Part shown: positions 1-5,341 of the stretch, one piece after another
How positions within the stretch are numbered: the stretch's first letter is position 1
Layout: every line of letters starts with the position of its first letter
From: JAGXQV01 sp964451375
GTDB taxonomy: Bacteria > Pseudomonadota > Gammaproteobacteria > Burkholderiales > Sulfuricellaceae
Reading direction: 5' to 3'
Length of the DNA stretch: 15,516 nucleotides
Assembly: GCA_964451375.1 (NCBI GenBank)
Contig: CAYVIN010000092.1
Location: 1-15,516, forward strand
Program-made: the position numbers and the translations under genes
The notes under the pieces: generated by a model
Seen by the model: only the letters and a program-made list of their open reading frames with translations
Database searches by the model: none
Told to the model about the DNA's origin: nothing

Positions 1-1
1 C

Positions 2-481
2 CCCACCGGGCGTTTCGTGGTCGGCGGGCCGATGGGCGACTGCGGCCTGACGGGGCGCAAGATCATTGTCGATACTTATGGCGGCGCGGCGCACCACGGC
101 GGTGGCGCGTTCTCCGGCAAGGATCCGTCCAAGGTGGATCGTTCCGCAGCCTATGCCTGCCGCTACGTAGCGAAAAACATCGTTGCCGCCGGTCTGGCGA
201 GCAAGTGCGAAGTCCAGGTGGCCTACGCCATCGGCGTCGCCAAACCGGTCAGCCTGATGGTCAATACTTCCGGCACCGGCAAGATTTCCGACGAGAAAAT
301 CGCCCAACTGGTGGAACGCCACTTCGATCTGCGCCCCCGCGCCATCATCCAGACCCTCGACCTGCTGCGCCCCATCTACGCCAAAACCGCAGCGTACGGG
401 CACTTTGGCCGCGACGAGCCGGAGTTCACTTGGGAAGCCACCGACAAAGCGGCGGCGCTCAAGGCTGACGCCGGTCTGTAA
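2..481 (+). CDS. metK: S-adenosylmethionine synthetase, C-terminal part (5' end outside window)
   Basis: MetK makes S-adenosylmethionine from ATP and methionine in the cytoplasm and supplies nearly all cellular methyl transfer. The frame is open from the window edge and gives the last 159 residues. It begins PTGRFVVGGPMGDCGLTGRK, the conserved block of the C-terminal domain, and continues with IIVDTYGGAAHHGGGAFSGK and DPSKVDRSAAY, which carry the phosphate- and metal-binding glycine, aspartate and lysine residues of the family. The end (HFDLRPRAIIQTLDL, then YGHFGR and FTWE) is also typical. The family is about 385-400 residues, so roughly 60% lies upstream. A GTG at position 17 is internal and is not the real start. 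A strong terminator follows. Confidence 0.97.
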   Translation, partial: PTGRFVVGGPMGDCGLTGRKIIVDTYGGAAHHGGGAFSGKDPSKVDRSAAYACRYVAKNIVAAGLASKCEVQVAYAIGVAKPVSLMVNTSGTGKISDEKIAQLVERHFDLRPRAIIQTLDLLRPIYAKTAAYGHFGRDEPEFTWEATDKAAALKADAGL

Positions 482-498
482 TTCTTTTCACGAGAACG

Positions 499-537
499 CG
501 GGGACGGTCTGTTTGAGGCCGTCCCCGTTGTTTTTTT
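499..537 (+). terminator. Rho-independent terminator of metK
   Basis: A perfect 9-bp stem (CGGGGACGG at 499-507 pairs with CCGTCCCCG at 519-527) can be extended inward by a G-U and a C-G pair around a short loop. It is followed directly by TTGTTTTTTT. This is a textbook intrinsic terminator 18 bases after the metK stop. Its T-tract ends one base before the mtgA start codon. Confidence 0.92.
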
Positions 538-538
538 C

Positions 539-1249
539 ATGAAAAATAAAAAGGGTAATCGTCTTTGGCGCTGGCTGGGGCGCGGCATCCTGCTGGTTTT
601 GGCGGTATTGCTGCTCTACCAGGGCTGGATTTACGCACAAATCTGGTGGTGGGTCGATCATAACCCCTCTACAACCGCCTTCATGGATGCGCGCCTTGCG
701 GAAATGCGCGAAACCAAGCCAGACGCCCAATTGCAGCAGCAGTGGGCACCCTACCCAAAAATTTCCCGGCAGCTCAAACTCGCCCTGATAGCGGCGGAAG
801 ACACCAAGTTTCTCGATCATGAAGGCTTCGACTGGGACGGTATCCAGAAGGCTTACGAAAAAAACCTGAAAAAAGGCAAAATCGTCGCCGGCGGCTCGAC
901 CATCAGCCAGCAACTGGCAAAAAACCTGTTCCTCTCGGGCAGCCGCAATCCCCTGCGTAAGGTTGAAGAAGCCATCATCACCGTGATGCTGGAAAACACC
1001 CTGAGCAAGCGGCGCATTCTGGAGATTTACCTCAACGTCATCGAGTGGGGCAACGGGGTGTTCGGTGCGGAGGCGGCGGCGCGTCATTACTATGGCATCG
1101 GCGCTGCTTCGGTCTCTGCGGAACAGGCGGCGCGCCTCGCTTCGATGGTGCCCAATCCGCGTTATTACGACCTGCATCGCAATGCCCGCGGACTGGAAAA
1201 GAAGACCCCCATTATCCTGGGGCGCATGAACCAGGTGCAGGCGCCCTGA
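539..1249 (+). CDS. mtgA: Monofunctional biosynthetic peptidoglycan glycosyltransferase
   Basis: MtgA polymerises glycan strands of peptidoglycan from lipid II at the outer face of the inner membrane and has no transpeptidase domain. The 236-residue length matches the family. A single N-terminal membrane anchor spans about residues 15-37. The GT51 motifs follow in order: EDTKFLDHEGFDWDG with catalytic Glu87, GGSTISQQLAKNLFL (118-132), the RKVEEAIITVMLE helix (140-152) and ILEIYLNVIEWGNGVFG (160-176). The ATG at 539 is the only usable start, since no upstream ATG, GTG or TTG is in frame after the metK stop and the next starts fall inside the anchor. No Shine-Dalgarno sequence precedes it, because the metK terminator occupies that space. 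In many betaproteobacteria mtgA follows aroE; here it follows metK. Confidence 0.95.
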   Translation: MKNKKGNRLWRWLGRGILLVLAVLLLYQGWIYAQIWWWVDHNPSTTAFMDARLAEMRETKPDAQLQQQWAPYPKISRQLKLALIAAEDTKFLDHEGFDWDGIQKAYEKNLKKGKIVAGGSTISQQLAKNLFLSGSRNPLRKVEEAIITVMLENTLSKRRILEIYLNVIEWGNGVFGAEAAARHYYGIGAASVSAEQAARLASMVPNPRYYDLHRNARGLEKKTPIILGRMNQVQAP

Positions 1250-1269
1250 CGCGCTTTCCAAAACTCGCG

Positions 1270-1298
1270 TTGCGCCCTTCCCATGCGGCAGGTAAAAT
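1270..1298 (+). promoter_or_regulatory. Possible sigma-70 promoter for the Mg transporter
   Basis: TTGCGC (1270-1275) and TAAAAT (1293-1298) are separated by 17 bases. The -10 box matches the consensus at five of six positions and the -35 box at about three. It lies just after the mtgA stop and would give a leader of roughly 250 bases before the transporter gene. This is inferred from pattern alone. Confidence 0.4.
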
Positions 1299-1407
1299 GC
1301 CGTCGTTCCATTTTCAAGGCAGCCATTTTGGACAGTCCCAGTTGTAACTTAAACAGTCTGTAACTCCCCCGGCGGTTGCTCCCCCCCTGGCCTATCGGCC
1401 CAGTCTG

Positions 1408-1431
1408 GATTCCGCAGGGTCAAGCGGAATC
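1408..1431 (+). promoter_or_regulatory. Stem-loop in the leader of the Mg transporter gene
   Basis: GATTCCGC (1408-1415) pairs perfectly with GCGGAATC (1424-1431) around an 8-base loop. No T-tract follows, so it is not a simple terminator. It could be a leader RNA structure or an operator. Confidence 0.5.
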
Positions 1432-1556
1432 GGATATCTTGTTGTGTTCGGCGTTTTGTCGGATGTTCGGCGGTTTCCCATTCATGGTGTCATCAATTTG
1501 CGGCAGTTGCGTGTGATACACACGGCGACTCTCTTTTCGCCGTTGGAAGGACTTTT

Positions 1557-2909
1557 ATGATGGAAGAAAAAAACACCCCTGAGATGCAGGAATGCCTCCA
1601 GCAGGTTGTCACCTTGCTCAATAAACACAAGCTGGTTGAGGGGTTGGTGCACAAGCAGGACATGCCGAAACACGAAATCATCGAGTCGATGGTTCACAAA
1701 CAAAACCTGGTGGAGCTTCAGCGTCTGCTAAGTCAACGCGCCCCCCACATCATTGCCCGTATTCTGGAAGCCTTGGTGCCCGAAGATCAGAAAATTATCT
1801 GGCCGTTGGTGCGCGACGATCAAAAAGAGGAAATCCTCCTGGAAATCTCCGATTCGGTTCGCGTGGAACTGGTATCGGATGTTAAACCGCGCAGCCGCAG
1901 CATGATGATCCGGGTGTTCGATTTGCATGAAGGGCGCTTGCGGCAGATTCCCGTCGAAACCCGCGAAGACCTGGCAAAAGCCCATCCCATCTGGATCGAC
2001 CTGGTGACGCCCGAAGACGAGCAACTCATCTGGGCGCGGGAAATTTTTGGCGTGGAGTTGCCCAATCCCAAGGATTTGACCGACCTGGAGACCAGCGCAC
2101 GTTTTTATGTCGAAGAAAATGGCGAAGTGCATTTGCACTCCGACTTTCTCCTGGAACGGGAGGATGAATCCCGCAACGTGGCGGTGGCTTTTATTCTCAA
2201 TAAAGGCACCCTGTTCACGGTGCGCAGTGAGGAACTGCCGGTATTTCGCTTGCAGCGCCTGCGGGCGCGGGCGCATACCGGGTATGTGTCGGAGGCGAAA
2301 GACGTATTGCTCGATCTTTACGCCGCCGATGTGGAATATTCCGCCAATGCGCTGGAGGATGTTTACGCCAAGCTGGAAGAAGTGGGCAAGCTGGTGTTGA
2401 GTTCCCACATTACCGACGAAGAGGCGGCGAAAATTCTTTCCGCCATCGCCGAGGCGGAAGACCTTAATGGGCGTATTCGCCGTAACGTGCTGGATACCCG
2501 GCGCGCCTTGTCTTTCCTGATGCGCGGCAAGTTTTTATCGGATGTTCAGCATGACGACGTGCGCGAAATTTTGCGCGACATCGAATCAATGGATGGGCAC
2601 ACCGCGTTCCTGTTCAACAAGATCAACTTCCTGATGGACGCCACGGACAGTTCGATCAACATTAACCAGAACAAGGACATCAAACGTCTGACGGTAATCA
2701 GCGTAGTGTTTATGCCGCTCAATGTGCTGGCCGGCATCGGCGGTATGTCGGAATTTTCGATGATGACTCAGGGAGTTCCCTGGCCCATGGCTTACGGCAG
2801 CTTTATCGGCGGGTTGGTAACGATAGGCTGGCTGACTTTTATGGGGCTGAAGTATTTCGAGAGTCGCAAAACCAGGAAAAACCGCGAAGCCAGCCGCCGG
2901 ATTACCTGA
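1557..2909 (+). CDS. CorA-family magnesium transporter with N-terminal MgtE-N-like domain
   Basis: Probable inner-membrane Mg2+ (or Co2+/Ni2+) channel of 450 residues. Residues about 10-115 form a helical region with repeated LVHKQ/MVHKQ units (30-34 and 45-49) and EDQKIIWPLV, resembling the MgtE intracellular N domain. Residues about 118-370 look like the cytoplasmic CorA funnel with a long stalk helix. Two membrane segments follow, about 377-394 and 411-432, with a basic C-terminal tail. CorA proteins carry GMN at the pore loop after the first segment; here the equivalent site reads GGMSEF (395-400), so Asn is replaced by Ser398. The start has GGAAGG six bases upstream; a second ATG directly follows the first. 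The gene stands alone, with a long leader that may regulate it. The family is secure; the transported ion is inferred. Confidence 0.88.
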   Translation: MMEEKNTPEMQECLQQVVTLLNKHKLVEGLVHKQDMPKHEIIESMVHKQNLVELQRLLSQRAPHIIARILEALVPEDQKIIWPLVRDDQKEEILLEISDSVRVELVSDVKPRSRSMMIRVFDLHEGRLRQIPVETREDLAKAHPIWIDLVTPEDEQLIWAREIFGVELPNPKDLTDLETSARFYVEENGEVHLHSDFLLEREDESRNVAVAFILNKGTLFTVRSEELPVFRLQRLRARAHTGYVSEAKDVLLDLYAADVEYSANALEDVYAKLEEVGKLVLSSHITDEEAAKILSAIAEAEDLNGRIRRNVLDTRRALSFLMRGKFLSDVQHDDVREILRDIESMDGHTAFLFNKINFLMDATDSSININQNKDIKRLTVISVVFMPLNVLAGIGGMSEFSMMTQGVPWPMAYGSFIGGLVTIGWLTFMGLKYFESRKTRKNREASRRIT

Positions 2910-2916
2910 TAAACAG

Positions 2917-3084
2917 CTAGCCCGGATTTTTCATAAATTGCGCGCGCCCTCGCTGGTCTTTTGTTTCATATGCAAATTTCGCTCAGTCGGGCGTATGAAT
3001 AACTACGCCGCTCCTTCGCCAAATTCGCCTATGAAACAAAATCCTGCGCGATCATCACGCGAATTTATGAAATATCCGGGCTAG
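2917..3084. mobile_element. MITE-like 168-base palindromic element
   Basis: The two ends are inverted copies: CTAGCCCGGATTTTTCATAA at the left matches the complement of the right end with one mismatch, and pairing continues through AATT. A second block pairs perfectly (TTTTGTTTCATA at 2959-2970 with TATGAAACAAAA at 3030-3041), and the centre pairs again (GGCGTA 2990-2995 with TACGCC 3004-3009). Nearly the whole element can fold on itself. It encodes nothing. The CTAG at each outer edge is itself palindromic, so it is either part of the repeat or a 4-base target duplication. This fits a non-autonomous element moved by a transposase that targets CTAG, as some IS5-type elements do, but the family is inferred. 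Confidence 0.65.
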
Positions 3085-3144
3085 GTTAAGCGTTTGATAA
3101 CAAAAGTTTCTGCTATTTGGTGCCGAGTGTTTCGTTGCTGTAGC

Positions 3145-3222
3145 CGCGCCAGGCGCGTCGGTATTGGCTTGAGCGCGAAGCGCATTCCTCAACTAAACAC
3201 TAAACATTCAAAACTAAAAACT
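3145..3222. repeat. AT-rich/GC-hairpin repeat, copy 1
   Basis: Two GC hairpins (CGCGCC-A-GGCGCG at 3145-3157 and GCGC-GAA-GCGC at 3173-3183) are followed by a run built from ACTAAACACTAAACATTC-like units up to 3222. The block from the second hairpin onward aligns with 8511-8555 between the efflux adaptor and pump genes: same GCGCGAAGCGC, an 8-9 base spacer, then CTAA and AAACATTCAA. It lies just after the stop codon of the minus-strand HD-GYP gene. Confidence 0.55.
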
Positions 3223-3226
3223 GTTT

Positions 3227-4342
3227 TTAACACGTCCCTTCATGGAAGCGCTGCTGGATTGATTCCACCTGTTCGCGGCAGGCGATCAGCGCTTCTACGC
3301 AGTCCGGGTCGAACTTGTCGCCGGACAGATTTTTCAGCAGTTCAAAAGCTCGCTCGTTGCTCCATGCTTCCTTGTAGGGGCGGGTGCTGGTGAGCGCGTC
3401 AAACACATCGGCCACCGCAACAATCTTGGCCTCCACCGGGATCGCGTCGCCCGCCAGACCATACGGATACCCGCTGCCGTTGAGCGCTTCGTGATGGTAG
3501 AGCGCGATGTTGCGCAGAACGTCCACGTGGCGCAGGCTGGTTAGTCCGAAATTTTCCAACATCCGGTCGATGATCTCCATGCCTTTGCTGGCATGGGTTT
3601 TCATCAACTCGTATTCGTCATCGGTCAATTTGGCCGGCTTGAGCAGGATGGTGTCGGGAATGCCGATTTTGCCAATGTCGTGGAGCGGAGAAAAAAGAAA
3701 GATATGCTCGACGATTTCATCGCTCAACTCATACTTTTTCGCCACTTCCCGGGCGATAAGGCGGGCGTAGTTGGCCATCCGGTCAAGATGTGCGCCGGTT
3801 TCGAAATCGCGGTGCTGGGCCATGTCGGTGGCGGTACGCACGGTCGCCAGCAAAGTCCGGGTGTGCGAGAGTTCGTGGATTACCAGCAGCGACAGCAGGT
3901 GTCCGAGCATGTCCAGATAATGCAGCGCCGTCTCATCGTAGACATGTTTCTGATAGGAATTGAAAAACAGAAAGCCGAAAAATACGTCGTCCACATACAT
4001 CGGCAAGGTGTAACTTGCGCCGTAACTGACTGAAGTTATCCGTTTGGCCGGTGCGCCGTAAAACTCATCGAGATCGTTGAGGACGCGGGGGCGGCCTTTC
4101 TTGAGAATTTCCTGCAAGGATTGAGACTCGCTCAGGCGCGCGTCGTACAGTGCCAACGGTTGATCCGCGCCGCTGCTGTGGACATAGGTTTTGAGCAAGT
4201 CCGTCTTGGCGTCGTACACCGCCACAGCAATCCGGTCGATAAAAGGAAAACGTTGCTTCAGTAAGTGATGCACCGCCCGGATTTTATCGGGGAGGGGCAA
4301 CCCGCTGTTGAGCGCGGCGAATTCGTCCTGATGGTCGTACAT
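3227..4342 (-). CDS. GAF / HD-GYP domain protein, probable cyclic-di-GMP phosphodiesterase
   Basis: Probably hydrolyses the second messenger cyclic-di-GMP in response to a signal bound by its N-terminal domain. From the ATG chosen here it is 371 residues and has no membrane segment. Residues about 15-155 resemble a GAF sensor domain. Residues about 165-365 are an HD-GYP domain: His185, HDIGKIGIPD (221-230) with the HD pair, HHE (283-285) followed by the GYP triplet (291-293), and DALTSTRPYK (315-324). The metal ligands and GYP are all present, so it should be active. The frame also opens at a TTG at 4357, but the GGAG sequence abuts that codon directly and lies 15 bases from the ATG, so neither start is ideal. 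It is transcribed away from the M48 protease gene. Confidence 0.9.
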   Translation of the reverse strand: MYDHQDEFAALNSGLPLPDKIRAVHHLLKQRFPFIDRIAVAVYDAKTDLLKTYVHSSGADQPLALYDARLSESQSLQEILKKGRPRVLNDLDEFYGAPAKRITSVSYGASYTLPMYVDDVFFGFLFFNSYQKHVYDETALHYLDMLGHLLSLLVIHELSHTRTLLATVRTATDMAQHRDFETGAHLDRMANYARLIAREVAKKYELSDEIVEHIFLFSPLHDIGKIGIPDTILLKPAKLTDDEYELMKTHASKGMEIIDRMLENFGLTSLRHVDVLRNIALYHHEALNGSGYPYGLAGDAIPVEAKIVAVADVFDALTSTRPYKEAWSNERAFELLKNLSGDKFDPDCVEALIACREQVESIQQRFHEGTC

Positions 4343-4377
4343 ATAAAGGTGTTGCAACTCCAGATGAATTGAGGAAA

Positions 4378-4386
4378 ATCATAACA
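4378..4386 (-). promoter_or_regulatory. Possible extended -10 promoter for the HD-GYP gene
   Basis: On the minus strand this reads TGTTATGAT, an extended -10 (TGn) joined to TATGAT, which is five of six to consensus. No good -35 box is seen 16-18 bases upstream, as is common for extended -10 promoters. Confidence 0.35.
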
Positions 4387-4393
4387 TGGCTGG

Positions 4394-4430
4394 TTTGTCC
4401 ACCGAATCGGTCAATCACCTACCGGACAAA
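4394..4430. promoter_or_regulatory. Inverted repeat in the divergent promoter region
   Basis: TTTGTCC (4394-4400) and GGACAAA (4424-4430) are perfect inverted copies 23 bases apart. A smaller repeat, ACCG-AAT-CGGT (4401-4411), lies between them. The position between two divergent genes suits a shared operator. A -10-like GATAAT (4443-4448) follows on the plus strand. Confidence 0.4.
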
Positions 4431-4458
4431 TTATTTTTTGTGGATAATTCTCATCGTT

Positions 4459-5301
4459 ATGACTATTAAATGCCTCCTCACAAGCCTGATTGCACTAATG
4501 CTGATGGCGTGTACTCCGGTGCAAACCACCCGATCCGGCGCGGTGGGCGTGGAGCGTACCCAATACATGATGGTTTCGCAACTGGAAGCCGAAACCATGG
4601 CCCTGCGCTCCTATGCGGAAACCCTCGACTCGGCGCGGGCCAAGGGAGAACTCAACCGCGACCCGGCTCAACTCGAAAGGTTGCGGCGTATCAGCAAACG
4701 CATTATTCCCCATACCGGCATTTTTCGCGAAGACGCCCTGCGCTGGACTTGGGAAGTCAACCTGATTCACTCCGATGAAATCAACGCCTTTTGCGCCGCC
4801 GGCGGGAAAATCGCCTTCTACACCGGTATTATCGAAAAATTGCGTCTGAGTGATGACGAAATCGCCGCCGTGATGGGCCACGAAATCGCCCACGCGCTGC
4901 GTGAACATGGCCGCGAAAAAATGTCGGAAATTTATGGACAGCAACTGGTTCTGCTCGGCATCGGCCTGGCCGCCAAGCTGGACGAGCGCAAGATGGTGGT
5001 CTTGCAGGCTGCCGGCGCGCTGGCGCTGACGTTGCCGCACAGCCGCGAAATGGAGGCCGAGTCGGATCGTATCGGCCTGGAATTGATGGCGCGCGCCGGA
5101 TACAACCCGGAAGCGGCAGTTGCGTTGTGGCGGAAAATGGCGGAGCAGCAGAAGTCCCTGAGTTTCGAGTTCCTCAGCACCCACCCCGCTGATCAGACGC
5201 GGATTCGCGATATCCAGAACCACTTGCCGCGCGTAATGCCGCTATATCGCAGCGCGCCAGGCAAAACATCTGTGACGGGATTCACATTCTCTGCCGCCTG
5301 A
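4459..5301 (+). CDS. M48 family zinc metalloprotease lipoprotein (LoiP/YggG type)
   Basis: Probably a periplasmic zinc protease anchored in the outer membrane that degrades damaged envelope proteins. From the ATG chosen here it has 280 residues. The start MTIKCLLTSLIALMLMAC is a lipoprotein signal with Cys18 as the lipidated residue. The catalytic motif HEIAH is at 141-145, followed by ALREHGREKM. The third zinc ligand is probably Glu201 in EMEAESDRIG, and STHPAD (240-245) is the block seen near the end of LoiP/Oma1-like members. The frame is open 90 bases further upstream, but a start there would put 30 residues ahead of the lipoprotein signal. The Shine-Dalgarno is weak. It may be co-transcribed with the DUF342 gene, which starts 40 bases later. 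Confidence 0.9.
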   Translation: MTIKCLLTSLIALMLMACTPVQTTRSGAVGVERTQYMMVSQLEAETMALRSYAETLDSARAKGELNRDPAQLERLRRISKRIIPHTGIFREDALRWTWEVNLIHSDEINAFCAAGGKIAFYTGIIEKLRLSDDEIAAVMGHEIAHALREHGREKMSEIYGQQLVLLGIGLAAKLDERKMVVLQAAGALALTLPHSREMEAESDRIGLELMARAGYNPEAAVALWRKMAEQQKSLSFEFLSTHPADQTRIRDIQNHLPRVMPLYRSAPGKTSVTGFTFSAA

Positions 5302-5311
5302 CGGAGGTAAA

Positions 5312-5341
5312 ATGCCACCCTTGGTCGCAAGCAACACATAA
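5312..5341 (+). CDS. Possible 9-residue leader peptide before the DUF342 gene
   Basis: An ideal ribosome site, GGAGG (5303-5307), lies four bases before ATG at 5312. That ATG opens a 9-codon frame (MPPLVASNT) whose TAA stop is followed at once by the ATG of the DUF342 protein, giving TAAATG. This arrangement suits translational coupling, since the downstream ATG has no Shine-Dalgarno of its own. The alternative is that TAAAAT at 5308-5313 is a -10 box, but no -35 sequence lies at the right distance. Confidence 0.35.
   Translation: MPPLVASNT

Larger units (their letters stand above)
1250..1556 (+). other. 307-base leader with no gene, upstream of the Mg transporter
   Basis: No convincing gene is present. 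The region holds a possible sigma-70 promoter, a near-direct repeat (CAGTTGTAACT at 1339-1349 and CAGTCTGTAACT at 1354-1365), a perfect 8-bp stem-loop at 1408-1431, a 9-base direct repeat TGTTCGGCG at 1445-1453 and 1464-1472 (19-base period), and two small hairpins near the gene (GTGTG-ATA-CACAC at 1511-1523; CGGCG/CGCCG at 1523-1542). The transporter's ribosome site, GGAAGG (1545-1550), lies just beyond the last hairpin. No known Mg2+ riboswitch consensus was recognised. Confidence 0.6.
2910..3226. other. 317-base gap between convergent genes, filled by repeats
   Basis: No gene is seen. The left half is a 168-base palindromic element and the right half contains a shorter repeat related to one in the efflux operon; both are listed separately. 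No clear rho-independent terminator for either convergent gene is present, so the palindromes may serve that purpose. Confidence 0.6.

Noticed and set aside
488..1261. Long minus-strand open frame opposite mtgA
   Set aside because: The plus strand carries all GT51 motifs in order; the minus-strand product resembles nothing known and is a mirror of a G+C-rich gene.
1297..1347. 16-codon frame (MPSFHFQGSHFGQSQL) in the transporter leader
   Set aside because: Its ATG overlaps the proposed -10 box, so it would not be on the transcript if that promoter is used; ribosome site is only AGG.
1250..1556. M-box (ykoK) magnesium riboswitch
   Set aside because: The stems present do not match the conserved M-box arrangement as far as can be judged by eye; left as an unclassified leader.
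4369..4458. Upstream TTG start for the M48 protease
   Set aside because: It would place 30 residues in front of an intact lipoprotein signal peptide beginning at 4459.
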